A program made the position numbers and the translations under genes. A DNA stretch of 64,000 nt, from contig JAJEKV010000011.1 of assembly GCA_021234155.1 (NCBI GenBank), forward strand, positions 18,184,677-18,248,676. The letters run 5' to 3'. The first letter of the stretch is position 1. Each line of letters opens with the position of its first letter. The DNA is from Isoetes taiwanensis (lineage: Eukaryota; Streptophyta; Lycopodiopsida; Isoetales; Isoetaceae). Below, in pieces: positions 24,416 to 36,458 of this stretch. The notes under the pieces were generated by a model. The model saw only the letters and a list, made by a program, of their open reading frames with translations. It was not told the DNA's origin and did not search any database.

Positions 24416-26103
24416 ATAATAACAGGGGGTTTCTTTTGTATTTTTGTACACTTTTTTCAATGGTTTTTATATGATTTGGTGGCCGTATTACATGAGGTGT
24501 ACTAATCGGTACATCTAGAGTGTGCCAAGGTATTTGCATGCAACTTGTGCTAATTTTTTTTCCTTGCTTAATGGTCAAGAATCAAAGGGCTTACAACAAA
24601 AGCCCTCTTTAAAAAAGACGAGATTGAATGGCTTACAATAAAAGCCCTTTTCAAAAAGTAAAAAATAAAAATAGAAATAAAATCAAAAAGAAAAAGATAG
24701 AACCTTTATCCTTCTGTGAAACCCTAGGCGCCATGTAGCGCAGCTTTTCGTCGGCAACACAGTTTCTAGCATAACTTTTGATCCAGGACTCCGTTTTAGG
24801 TAAGGCTTATTGTGTTGGAAAGCTCTCTCCAGGATCTTTCTGATGGTATATGGTATGCCCATCTTTGGTTACGTTTTCCATGTCAAAACAGTCCTGTTTT
24901 GAGCGGCTTTGGTAGGGTCTGCAGTATTGCCAAAGGGAAGGAAGCAGTGTCTTTCAAATGATTGTCCCTAATGTGACAGATGGATTTGAAGCAGCTTGGC
25001 TTGGCTTATCCGTGATTGTCCCTAATGTGACAGATGGATTTGAAGCAGCTTGGCTTGGCTTATCCGAGTTTGCAGATGGTTTTGTTGCTTGCATGGGCTT
25101 CTGACTGCACAAAGCAGATTCTAAGATTGTTGGGCTACTACAAAAGCTGAAGAGAAGCCTTTACTATCTTTCTCGTCATCTGCATTCAACTGTGGCGGCA
25201 CCATGGCAGCTCAAACCCCTGGGTATTTGCTTCACAACAGCCCATGTCGATTTCAACGTGGACTCAAATCCTTTTCTTTAATCTATGGCATTAAGAATTT
25301 GCTGCAGGCCTATCCCAGTCAGCATCCTCTCAAAGTTCCAGGAAAGAAACCAACAAATGACTGCTTCGTATTCGAATATATTGTGAAGTTTTGCTCCAAA
25401 AAGGCTTCCACAAAAATAAGATGTTTATTTCTTACTCTTGCTCGCAGCAGAATAAAACACATTAGATAGTTTATGCCACAAAGTGCAATGAAAGATTTCT
25501 GTAATTGTGATACAAAGCTTGTAGTTATATTTGCTGGTTCATGCCACAGATCTTGAAATTGGCAAAATTATGGATAATCTTGATTTCATCTTATTATATT
25601 TCTCATTGTCTTTGTTAGATTTATGAGTTTGATCTTAAAAAGATCTACAAATGGTCTGATTACATATAAACTTGCTCATATAACCTTTTCTGATGCCTTG
25701 CGATAGAAGTATCCATTGGTTTATCTTTCAAATCCGGTCAAATTTTTGTTGCGGATGTTCTTACATACCATATAGGCACATCATGAAGATGATTTGTGCC
25801 AAGATTTTGGTCTATAGTGCAAAGGCATTACATGCGTATTGCTAAAGTTTCATAAACAATGTCTTCAATCTCAGTTTTAGGTATAAGCATTTCAGAAGTA
25901 TTGGCAAACCTCTTGCAAAGGAATGTGCCGCAGACTATTCACCATGTTGTGTTGCATGTTCAAAAAGATATGCCAACGACTTGGTTTATAATAAGCAACC
26001 AAGAGCCAAATTTTTTTAAAATAAATACAATTCATTACATTCGGGCCCTTTGGTTTGTTGAAGGCCCCGAAGGGGCCAAAAAAAGTTTTAGATATAACAC
26101 AAA
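24416..26103. other. Sequence present only in unit A of the duplication
   Basis: This stretch, plus the foldback after it, has no counterpart in unit B, which has about 50 bp at the equivalent position. It is therefore an insertion or replacement. An 88-codon frame at 25203-25469 starting MAAQTPGYLLHNS has no recognisable domain. A perfect 54-bp tandem duplication is inside. Confidence 0.55.
24959..25066 (+). repeat. Perfect 54-bp tandem duplication
   Basis: The 54 bases at 24959-25012, starting TGATTGTCCCTAATGTGACA, are repeated exactly at 25013-25066. The lack of any mismatch indicates a recent event. Confidence 0.95.
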
Positions 26104-26474
26104 CCATTACATTCCACACTTAAAAATAAAATTCCCCCTTAAACCCCTTTTGGTTTGGGTGCATATTCACACGAGGGGTGACGTAGGGCAGCGAGAGCAC
26201 CTAAAATCATATTATACATGTATAAAATCAACAACATATAGTACATTGCCTCAAATCTTATAGTATTTTGTAAATTGTATTATACAGTATACCAAAACTT
26301 GTACACGCATACCCCACAAATGAGGATCTCTATGTACGGTCTAGATCGAGGAATAAAGGGCATATATGCTTATCCAACAGCTCTCGATGCCCGGAGTCAC
26401 CCCCCGTGTGAATATGCACCCAAACCAAAGGGGGTTTAAGGGGGAATTTTATTTTTAAGTGTGGAATGTAATGG
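26104..26474. mobile_element. Foldback element with ~95-bp terminal inverted repeats
   Basis: 26104-26197 and 26380-26474 are inverted copies at about 90% identity. The outer end is CCATTACATTCCACAC, and inside is GGGTGCATATTCACACG. About 180 bp separate the arms. The right edge coincides with the point where similarity to unit B (29798) resumes, as expected for an insertion. No transposase is present. The superfamily is not determined. Confidence 0.75.
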
Positions 26475-28120
26475 AAATAATCATGCAAAGATTGTCTATA
26501 ATATTGCAAAATTGAATGCTTTGCAGTGGATGGACATTGGAAAGCCTAGCAGCGCTAGATCACTCGACGTCTATAAGAATTGGTTCGATTAGATAAAAGC
26601 TTCATTTTGGCTTCATATAAGTATATATTTTGCATTTAAAAAGCTTTAGGCTGGGTTCACATGCAACCATCGCCAGAGAGGGGCCCTATTTTATCCTGTG
26701 CTATTTGGCGATGGCAGGTGATGGTGCGTGTAAAAGGGTGAGCATTTTTACACGATGGTGATGGCACCTTCACTGCATGTGAACTGGCACTTAGGAAAGG
26801 CAGCTCCAGCGATCTAGACAAAGAATGAGGTGGCAGAGCATATGTCTATTTGAGAAGACCATTCTAAAGATATGGGTTTGACCTAGAATATCTACAGGGC
26901 ACTGTACAGACTCATTATTGCGATGACTATGTGCAAGAGCAGAGCAGGAAAGAAATATACAAAGAACAAAAAGAACAACAGTGTTCAAAATGTTATGCTG
27001 ACCTTGGATTCTCAAAAAATGCCACCACTTGGTTCAATCACCCACAATACAAGCAAACATGCCTCTTATTTTGCTAAGGTTTAGAGAAGCATGGATTAAA
27101 CACCTCCTTTGCTTTTCCCCAATTCTATCCTACTCCATGTTTGCAAGTGCGATCTACTGCCAATAAGGCCAACTTTGAGAATGATTTAAAGAAATGGAAT
27201 GCTGGTAGCTGTAGATCAAGGAAATAAAGGAAATGGGGGATGACCATAACTCCTTTTTTGCATTGCAAAAAAACATGGGACGAGAGTGCATCCAAATAAT
27301 AAATCCAAGCAAACTGTCTTACACATTCGGGGTCAAGACACAGGGTTAGAGAAAGGCAACATTAATAGTACCTCAGCAATCATACCATTTAGGAAGAATA
27401 TTTCGTCAAATTTGGCTTGCTTGTGATAGTCTTGCTAGGCAAATATTAGTTTAGAAATAAGACCATCCCATATCTGTTTATTTTTCAACTAATTCCACCT
27501 CCATAGCCACTGTTTCAAGACCGATTTGCTATAGTGGTACAAAGGCATCTAAAAATATAGGTATACGTGTAATGCGTTCATTCTTTAGGTACAATTGCTA
27601 TTGTTTTGGTATTTAATTGTTGTATAGTATTTGCACATCATTTTGTAAATTAACATAGACACCTAACTATCTACCCCATGCACTTTCTCACTGTTTTGTA
27701 GAATCTTGTGAAGGAACTATAACATTCTTTAGTAGCCCTAAAGGGGTTGACTTCATCCATGTTGAAAATCCTTTGTACACGTTCCTTATGCGCCTACGAT
27801 CAGTATGCTTGAGGGGCATAAATATTTCTCTTCGACATTCAATAATATTCTAACACTAACGTCAATGAATGAGCTGTCTGTTGGAAATTTTTCCTTCTTG
27901 AAATTCCCAATGAATTTAGAAAAACGCATTCACTAGGTTCATGTCATGACAAAGACATGGTCAGATTACTTGGGTTCTAATGTGACACCAGGCCAGGAAA
28001 GAGAAATGTTTGCGGTGGCCTTGGCCGCCGTGATAAATTTCTTGTATAGTATTACTAATATTTGATTGCCACTTACCTAACGTATTGAACCCTACATATA
28101 AAACTCTTCTTCCTCTTGTG
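26475..28120 (+). repeat. Segmental duplication, unit A, right block
   Basis: About 1.65 kb that match 29796-31435 at high identity throughout. Near 26655-26785 it has a small foldback: GTTCACATGCA and its exact complement about 110 bp apart. The left arm is missing in unit B. No coding sequence is supported. Confidence 0.85.
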
Positions 28121-28396
28121 ATAGAAGCAATGTTTTATCGCATGGTCAACTGAACCAGCTTGCATTCCTTTTGAAGCATATGGCTTCAATATTGTATAAT
28201 GTTGAAAGCCATGTCTACGCAAAATGACTTTGCATTCCTTGCATTTCATATTATGAAGAAAGACTCAACTCATGATTTCCAACTTTTAAACCATCCACAA
28301 ACCTATGAGAAACAAGTTTGCCATAGATGTAATTCATTGCTTATTGAATGGGGTTGCCTTATCAACTAAAGACATTCATACTAGATTTTAGCTGCC

Positions 28397-29760
28397 TGCA
28401 ATCCATATTTGGGTTTTGTGTGTGGCTAGATCGAATGATGCTGGACGGCAGGTGGGGCAAAAAAATCTACCTGCAGCTGCAATAGCAGATAATGAGCATT
28501 ACGATATTGTCCGAAACAATTGCACAAAATACTAAATGGAACTCTTGTATGATTTTTTGTTGATTCTAGCATCCTTTTTCAAAAGTTTGTGTCTTTTGTT
28601 CAATTCTTTTTATTCTAACCCTCGGATTTTTTTTTTCTGTATTTCTTATTCTGCCCCATGGATAGGATTTGCATCGTTGTGGTGGTGCCAGCGAATTTGT
28701 GGCAGTAGGAAATTCTGTCAGCGTCACAAACAAGCCACAGAATTCCTCAGAACAGTGATCTCTGTTGCATTTGAGAGCAGGCTTTCTTTAAACCCATGTT
28801 CTCGAAAGTTATATGGATCTAACCGTCCCTCGCCGTTAGATCTGATAGTGGTTATTACCCAGAACTCCCCGAATATTTTTTTTATAGAATATTCTAAGGA
28901 TTATTACCAATAATCTTTCGAATATTCCATCGTAGCCTGTTTTCGACAAAAATCCCATGCTCTCTCTGTTTCGGTGAATGTCCTTGCTCTGCTTTGCCAT
29001 AGCTTTGTAAGCAAGTTTGATCCAATTCCGACTTCCGTTTTTGGCCTTATGCGTTTCCGGCTGACATCTAGAAACGAATCCAGGGTACCCATCTGAAAAA
29101 TCTCTAACAATCCCATGTTTCTAAAAAATCTCTTGAATTCAATCCTGTTTTTGAGATATGGTCTCTGTTTTTGAAGCAAATTTAAGCAAAGAAAGCAAAA
29201 ATCCCCGTTAATTCAAGCTTTGCTTCCCAGAATGCCGACATTCTTAAGCCTGATATTCTTGCTTCTGGATCATTGATCCTCTCGAGATCGACAAACCCAA
29301 TTTTCAAAGTAAGAATTAAAACCCCTAATCAGATTTTTTTTTCCTGATCAAGACCCTAATTTTTTGTCTTTGCAGAAAAGCAATTTGCCATGGTTTCTGG
29401 CACCAAGCATGGCCACTCCTCATATCGCTACTGTAGCTTGAGCTTGAGCCGTCCATGGCCAGCATCACCCTAGCTTGAGTCGTGCTGCCATAGCTTCATC
29501 TATGGTGTCCACATTATTCAACGTTCTGCACAAAGAAAAGCTTGCAAAAAGCGTAAAGATGAAGAACACACTATGGCGGATGAGATAAAACTTCCTCGGA
29601 CATCGGCTTAAGGGAGGCCAACCCTCCCCTTTCGGGGATCGAGGGTTATTTGCCATAATCCCCTCGAGGGGAGGGTTAGCCTCCTCTTCAGGCTGAAGAG
29701 CTAGGTGGTATTTAAAAAAGTTTAGTAAAAAAACATGTGTTCAATATGCTTGCAGATAAC
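28397..29760 (+). repeat. Segmental duplication, unit B, left block
   Basis: 28397-28795 and 29690-29755 match unit A at 23911-24415. The intervening 28796-29689 is unique to this copy. A short foldback (29613-29684) lies at the end of that unique part. I recognise no gene. Confidence 0.85.
29613..29684. repeat. 25-bp imperfect inverted repeat (hairpin)
   Basis: Left arm 29613-29637 (starting GGAGGCCAACCCTCCCC) pairs with right arm 29660-29684 with about four mismatches, leaving a 22-nt loop. Confidence 0.7.
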
Positions 29761-29793
29761 GAGGATTCATTCCTGATCATTCTGCGAGATTTG

Positions 29794-31435
29794 AAAATAA
29801 TCAAGCAAAGATTGTTTATAATATTGCAAAATTGAATGCTTTGTAGTGGATGGACACTAGAAAGCCTAGCAGCGCTATATCACTCGACGTTTATAAGAAT
29901 TGGTTCGATTAGATAAAAGCTTCATTTCGGCTTCACATATATATTTTGCATTTAAAAAGCTTTAGGGTGTTGCCAGAGAGGGGCCCTGTTTTGCCCTGCA
30001 CTATTTGGCGATGGTAGGTGATGGTGCGTGTAAAAGGGTGAGCCTTTTTACACGACGGTGATGGCACCTTCACTGCATGTGAATCAGCATTTAGGAAAGG
30101 CAGCTCCAGCGATCTAGACAAGGAATGAGGTGGCAGAGCATATTTATATTTGAGAAGACCATTCTAAAGATCTGGGTTTGACTTAGAATAGCTACAGGGT
30201 GCTATATAGACTCATTATTGCGATGACTATGTGCAAGAGTAGAGCAGGAAGGAAATATACAAAGATGAAAAAGAACAGCAGTGTTCAAAATGTTATACTG
30301 ACCTTGGATTCTCAAAGTATTTCTAAATGCCACCACTTGGTTCAATCACAAGCAAACATGCCTCTTATTTTGTCAAGGTTTAGAGAAGCATGGATTAAAT
30401 ACTTCCTTGCTATTCCCCAATTCTATCCTACTCCATGTTTGCAAGTGAGATCTACCACCATTAAGGGCCAACTTTGAGAATGATTTAAAGAAATGGAATG
30501 CTGGTAGCTGTAGATCAAGCAAATCAAGGGAATGGGGGTGACTATAACTTCTTCTTTGCATTGCAAAAAAACATGGGACTAGAATGCATCCAAATAATAA
30601 ATTCAAAACTAGCTTACACATTCCGGGTCAAGATACGTGGTTAGAGTAAGGTAACATCAGTAGTACCTCAGCAATCATACCATTTAGGAAGTATTTTTTC
30701 GTCAAATTTGGCTTGCTTCTGATAGTGTTGCTAGGCGAATATTATATCTGTTTATTTTTCAACTAATTCCACCTCCATAGCCATTGTTTCAAGACCGATT
30801 TGCTATAGTGGTACAAAGGTGTCTAAAAATATAGATATATGTGTAATGCATTTGTTCTTTACGTACAATTGCTATTGTTTTGGTATTTAATTGTTGTATA
30901 GCATTTGCACATCATTTTGTAAATTAACATGACACCTAACTACCCACCCCATGTACTTTCTTACTATTTTGTAGAATCTCGTGAAGGAATCATAACATTC
31001 TTTAGTAGCTTTAAAGGCGTTAACTTCATCCATGTTGAGAATCCTTTGTACACGTTCCTTATGCGCCTACGATCAGTACGCTTGAGGGGCATAAATATTT
31101 CTTTTCGACATTCAATAATGTTTTAACACTAATGTCAATGAGCTGTCTGTTGGAAATTTTTCCTTCTTAGGCCGATTGGCCTCAGTGGACGATAAAAAAT
31201 CATTCTCATTCTCATTCTTCTTGAAAATCCCAATGAATTTAGAAAAACACGTTCATTAGGTTTATGTCATGACAAAGACATGGTCAGATTACTTGAGTTC
31301 TAAGGTGACACCAGGTCGGGAAAGAGAAATGCTGGCGGCGGCCTTGGCCGCCGTAATAAATTTCTTGTATAGTATTACTAATATTTAATTGCCACGTACC
31401 TAACATACTGAACCCTACATATAAAACTCTTCTTC
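29794..31435 (+). repeat. Segmental duplication, unit B, right block
   Basis: Matches 26475-28120. Relative to unit A it has an insertion of about 50 bp near 31169-31220, starting AGGCCGATTGGCCTCAGTGG. Both copies have a GGCCTTGGCCGCCGT word near the end. Confidence 0.85.
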
Positions 31436-31715
31436 CACATGGTAGGATTTGCAAACTATGCACATAGCACATGACATATAGACTTTTAATGCACATGACA
31501 AATATGAATTTGGTCTACCAACATGGGAAAATGCCAATGTTGCCTATATAACAATATATAAATACATGAACTAGCATTTTGATATTGATGGTTATTATGC
31601 GTCAATTAGCGGCAACGGTGGGCACACGTTTACTAGTAGACTTTTAGCCATGTGAAACTAGGCTGGGCACACATTTACTAGTAGACTTTTAGCCATGTGA
31701 AACTAGGGAGGACTT

Positions 31716-32583
31716 TTAGCGCACATAATACATGGGGTTGGGGAGCTTAAATGTGCGCTCTCCCACATACTCAAAAGTAATATCACTCCACTGATCACCC
31801 ATGCTACCCAAAATAATGTAGCCTTGTTCACTTATCATTTTCCTATACTTGGTCTTGTAAACAACTGCAGAAGTGCCCTTATCATTTGCAGTTCTGCACA
31901 AACAAATTCCAGTCCAATATCAGATAAGTTACTTAAAGAATTTCATGGAAAACAATTTCAGCAAAGATAGAAATGGCAACCTTAGAATAAGCCCTTTCCA
32001 ACCACGGTAGCCCTGTGCTTTCAGATTACTAATAGTTATTTCCCTTTGGTCTTCAGTTCTGCCTGTAATAAGGAACACACTCCAACCACTCTTCACAAGC
32101 AATCTGAACAATTTTCGAGACGGAAGAGCTTTGCAAATGCCTTTGTTTATCCATTCATTATATGCTGTTGCATTAAACGGGATCTCTACTCTGTCGATTT
32201 AAGAACAAAACCAAGTTAAAAAAATGCAAACATTAGGATTTGCAGAGATTAAGATTTACCCATATCTGGAAGAGTTCTGATAAGGAAATGTGGACAAGAG
32301 AGTGTCGTCGATGTCAAAAATCCAAGCTTTGGACACATTGGTGGATACATTGGCAACATAATCGATGCCACTTTTTACTGCCCACTCAAAATCGGCTTTA
32401 TATTTGGTTGCCATGTATTTGTCAACAAAGGCAACGCAGTCGAGAGGCAGGATCCATCTCCGAAGGTTATGCACTCGTTTCAAGCCCGTCAATCCTCTCC
32501 ACAATAAGATCACCCCTTGGACTCAAACATTTGCTGCCCTGAATTAGCCCAAGCAATAGGACGCATAGCAATCCTGCAGCCAT
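31716..32583 (-). pseudogene. Class B acid phosphatase / VSP-like HAD protein, one frameshift
   Basis: Minus-strand gene with three exons: 32583-32260, 32190-31981 and 31893-31716. GT-AG borders are visible and codons join in phase (GG|A, AG|A). Exon 1 starts MAAGLLCVLLLGLIQG, a secretion signal, and later has WIFDIDDTLLS, the HAD motif I with its nucleophile Asp. Exon 2 has VFLITGRTEDQR (motif II with Thr). Exon 3 has VVYKTKYR (motif III Lys), GDQWSD (motif IV) and the family C-terminus KLPNPMYYV. Such proteins are secreted or vacuolar phosphatases or storage proteins. The exon lengths sum to 712 nt (3n+1). The signal-peptide frame and the HAD frame differ by one base and switch near 32470-32480. 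The rest is well conserved, so the break is recent or a sequence error. Confidence 0.88.
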
Positions 32584-32589
32584 TTTTGA

Positions 32590-32653
32590 GTGTCTGCCTA
32601 TACTCGTGCTTTTGTGTCTGCAGCTTTTGTGTCTGCCTATACTCGTGCTTTTG
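32590..32653. repeat. Direct repeat just upstream of the phosphatase start
   Basis: A 25-bp block starting GTGTCTGCCTATACTCGTGC occurs at 32590-32614 and exactly again at 32629-32653. It lies within 70 bp upstream of the minus-strand start codon, hence in the presumed 5' leader or promoter. Confidence 0.8.
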
Positions 32654-32769
32654 CCCCTCTGTCTCTCATGCGTTTACAATTCCAGACTGCCAAGTTATGA
32701 CAAAATTTGTCTCCTTGTGTCCACTTGTTTTCAGATATTCTAAACATATATAATTGTGACCAAAATATG

Positions 32770-34349
32770 CTTTTAGCATATTCTTTTTTTTTTTTTTGAA
32801 GGCAGGAATCTGTATTTATTCGAATGATAAAACATTTATGTACATACAGTTGAGTATGAAACTGCTACCACTTCTCTAATCCATGAATAGCAGTCCACAC
32901 TCTGAGCCTAGTACTCCTAGCACCCCTCTCGACTTCTTCTCCATAGGATACTACAGGAGAAGAGGACTAAGTTCCTAGACCCCAGTGATGCAACAAGGGC
33001 CAACTACTGGACAAGAGCTACCCGGCCTCTTCTCCAGACAGATACTATGGGAGCACAGCTCTTGTCTTTCCCTGTGCCCCAATTGCATCACAGCTTCAAA
33101 AAGGTTGGCCCTAAGATAAACAGAAGAACCCAGACTTGAGTTAGAGAGCCATAAAAGAACGGGACAGCCAAGTGCACTGATCTGCCACCAAGCAAGAGTT
33201 AAGGATCCTCTGTACGCTCCTCTCTCCCGAATGTAGTGATGGCCAAGCCCGGATCTTTGTAGCGATTACTATAGGGAGTGCTCCAGCAGCGCAAAGACTC
33301 AACCTTCTTCTCACCAAAGCGGACCAATAGGGGCACCACCGCTAGAATCACGAATCATGCTAAGCCCATCCGCATCTAGCTATGCGGTGCCTTGTCTTCC
33401 CCAAAACCAAGAGTGAAACATTTCTAGGGTCTCCCGCCCACTAGAAGCCCATGGCTCTCAATCTGCCCCGTACGTCCTGACTACCAGTACACAAGCCACC
33501 CCTTGCTGGGAAAGGGGAGCGCAGGCCCTGCTACATGTTAAACAATCTACCACAAAATCTTTTAAATAATTGCAGACGGATTATGAGGAGCTGCTCCACT
33601 CAATAGCTCTTATTCTTGCCAACTCCTGGCATCTGCTCAAAGAAAAACTACTGATCCAAAGATTACTAGTAATGAAAGCAGCGTCTTCTTCTTCCTTACC
33701 GTAGTACTATAGAAGAGCATCAGATCTTTCCAGCCTGCCTTTTGCCTATCCTTAAAGATCCCTTCCGAAAAATTTTCAAGCAAAGGTTCCTATACTTGCA
33801 GTGTTCTCCTTCTTCCTTAGGTAATGAATACTATAGCTCTGCTTGCATTGTTTTCCTGAAACCTGTATGGCCTTCTCCCAGCCGGATACCAGAAGTAACC
33901 AAGAAAAGATATATCTAATAGAGCTCCTCCCCATAAACATGACCACTAACCTGAGGCACAGCTCCCCTGACCGGAAATCTTGTGGAAGATGCTGAAATAT
34001 GCAGCAGAAAACCAGGTATGCCGTCCTTGCCAAGCAACACAGAAGCTCCTGAATCGTTAGAAGCTGAAAGATAAGGAAGGAAGGCTCCCTGATTAGTAGC
34101 TCAAAAGGGAACAAAAGATTGGAAAACCCAGCTGCATAGAAACGCAGCCCTGTTATCTGATGCGCAGATCCCTGTTGGCCCTCCAGCCTCTTGCAAGAAA
34201 AACGGCTCTCCAAGCAACAGAGACGGCCAGAACCGCCTCCTACGAATCGGTCAGGAGCTTGGCCGCCATCGCCGGCCCGTTTTCGGCGCCAAGGAATCGC
34301 CCCAGTATCCTAAGGAACTTGCAATTAAGGTATTCTTTTAGCATATTCT
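32770..34349 (-). mobile_element. Poly(A) retroposon, copy 2, perfect 15-bp TSD
   Basis: The insertion is bounded by CTTTTAGCATATTCT at 32770-32784 and exactly again at 34335-34349. A T tract follows the left copy (poly(A) tail of a minus-strand insert). The minus-strand 5' end near 34160-34330 is GC-rich. It shares ordered blocks with copy 1 (4986-6798), including a conserved 5' region around CCTCCAGCCTC. The 145-codon minus frame at 33776-34213 has no recognisable domain and is not conserved in copy 1. A word like TACTATRGGAG recurs at about 32950, 33047, 33266, 33704 and 33828. This is an L1-type insertion signature on an element that encodes no recognisable protein. Confidence 0.88.
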
Positions 34350-34743
34350 CACTTGATTCTTCCATCTAAATGTTGGATGCCAAAAGGTCTTTGACTTTGA
34401 ATTTTTTCTTTTTATGGTTATGCCGATTTTACTCCTTTGATTATGCTAAGACCTAAACGGTTCCTTCAGTTGCTCGGTTCCTTAAGTTGCTCTCAGTTTC
34501 TGTTTTTAAGGCTTATGTTAAGCCTAAGTTTATGTTGCTATGGTGTATAAAAGATTGTGTGGATCATTGGATTAAAAAACACCAAGTTTTTGAATGCAAA
34601 GGTTCCGTGTTCTCTTTCATTAAGTATTCAATCTTTTCTTTTGTTCTTGCACTGCTGTTATTCAATAGGTTATGGGCCCATTCACGCTTTAAATCCCGTT
34701 GCCGATTCTTTAATTCTGTCATTAACCTTGTGTACGGTAGCCT

Positions 34744-35866
34744 GCAATTGCTGTTCTTGATAATCCGACTGATGAAGCTGCTGTTGATGAATCTGTGACT
34801 CCAGCGGCTATTGACAAAACTGAAAGAGATCGAAAGGCTCAGTTTATCCTGATAACCAGTCTTGATAATGTTCCTGCATGTTGTGAAGGGCGCCCCCACC
34901 GCCCGAGCTATATGGGAATCTCTTACTTCCCACTATGAATCTGCCACTGCTGGGAATCGCTTAGTGCTGCGGAAATGCCTGTATGAACTTCAACTCTCTG
35001 AAGGAGGAGATTTGCTTGAGCATGTCTGTAAAATGAAAGACATGCTAGATGATCTGTGTGCCACTGGAGGCGAAATTAGTGAGGACGAGATGGTCTGCAT
35101 GCTGCTCAACAGCCATGCCAAATCCTATGAAGGCTTAGTAATCTCTCTTGAGGGTAGACTTGATGTCTATAAGTTTGAAACAGCCTACGAGAGAATCAAA
35201 ATTGAGTCTCTAAGACAGAGACAACAATCTCGTCCTCATGATGATCTTATGCTTGCAGATACTCGAAGAAATTCCACTAAAGATGCTCGGGAAAATCAAG
35301 GTCAAGGAAAGAAAGGGAAGAAGTTTACCTGTTATAGATGTCAAAAGGAGGGACATCTAGCCCGAGATTGTCGAGCACCAGCACCAGTTGCAAAATTCGA
35401 GCCCACTGTAGAGCAGAACAATATGGCCATGGATTACCTCTGTGCTGCACTCACTGAAATACCCAGTACAGGACCCGTTTGGTTCTTAGACTCTGGGGCA
35501 ACCTGTCACATGACTCCCATTCAAAAAATCTTCATCAGCTATCAATCTTTGCAGGAGGATCGAACTGTTCGCATGGGAGACAATCATCCTCAACGTGCCA
35601 AAGTAATTGGAACAGTCAAAATCATGACCAAGTCTGGTGTTCCTAAACTCCTAAAGGATTTCTTGCATGTTCCCAGACTGCACAAGAGCTTAATGTCTGT
35701 AAGTATGATCACTGATGCAGGACTTGTTGTCTCTTTTGAAACAGGTCTTTGTCACATTCAAAATGCTTATGAAGAAATCATCCTCATTGGCACTCGACAA
35801 GGTAACCTCTATCAAATTGCAAATGTTTTTGAGGAAGTTAATCTTGCTGCCAAGGATAGGTTCAAT
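34744..35866 (+). pseudogene. Ty1/copia gag-protease remnant
   Basis: Gag starts in one frame (about 34744-34870, ...ERDRKAQFILITSLDN). It shifts into the frame of 34862-35866, where it has a UBN2-type core (ARAIWESLTSHYESA, later YELQLSEGGDLLEH), a zinc knuckle CYRCQKEGHLARDC and a protease-like segment VWFLDSGATCHMT. The retroviral-type Asp active site (DSGA) is intact. Similarity ends near 35866 (EVNLAAKD), just before integrase. No LTRs are visible. It belongs to a different copia lineage from the element at 20.2 kb. Confidence 0.88.
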
Positions 35867-35904
35867 ACGCTGTACATTTTGTATGAAATACGTATAAATT
35901 GTAT

Positions 35905-36141
35905 GATGCGGCACATATTTGCCGTATAAAACGTAAAAAATACGGCAAAAAAAACTTCCGGCATCGAAAGATTTTCGCATACGCGAAAACATTTAATTCG
36001 CGTACGCAAAAGTTTTCGCATACGCGAAACAGTGAAAACTGCATACGCGGGAAAAAAAAAAATTCCCGCATACTGTGACGACCATACGGATATTCGTATC
36101 ATACGAACATTATACTCGGATGTACAAAATATGGTCGTCAC
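35905..36141. repeat. Cluster of palindromic TACG/CGCATACGCG words
   Basis: Three related CGCATACGCGAA words lie in alternating orientation at about 35973-36030. A TTTGCCGTA...TACGGCAAA inverted pair is near 35920-35950. GTGACGACCATA (36075-36086) is exactly complementary to 36130-36141. The block begins where the copia remnant breaks. It may be LTR or transposon-end sequence. Confidence 0.6.
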
Positions 36142-36207
36142 ACGGATGCAAAAGAGTAGTTGCACAAGACAGGGTTTCAACTCGCAACCTTCCAGTTGCG
36201 AGTCACA

Positions 36208-36458
36208 GGGCAAAAGTATGCTAGTGGGTATCAAAAAAACGCGGCCCCAGCACTTAGATCAGCACCCTGGATGTACTATTCTATCATAGTATTCCACTTG
36301 TTATTAGTTGGAGTTGTTACATATTTCTATTGATTACCTAATTACCATGTGCTAGTACCAGTAACACCTTAAACAAGCTGCCATATGGGGTGCTATATGA
36401 GTGCTGTCAGCATGTGTCCGGACGCCTGCTTTTGATACCCACCAGCATACTTTTGCCC
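36208..36458. mobile_element. Foldback element with 29-bp TIRs
   Basis: 36208-36236 (GGGCAAAAGTATGCTAGTGG and on) is the reverse complement of 36430-36458 with one mismatch. The interior is 193 bp and non-coding. It is probably a MITE; a TSD was not resolved. Confidence 0.7.

Noticed and set aside
25203-25469. 88-codon frame MAAQTPGYLL... as a gene
   Set aside because: No recognisable domain, in a TE-derived insertion; kept only as a note.
33776-34213. 145-codon minus-strand frame as a gene
   Set aside because: It lies wholly inside the poly(A) retroposon, has no domain and is not conserved in the other copy.
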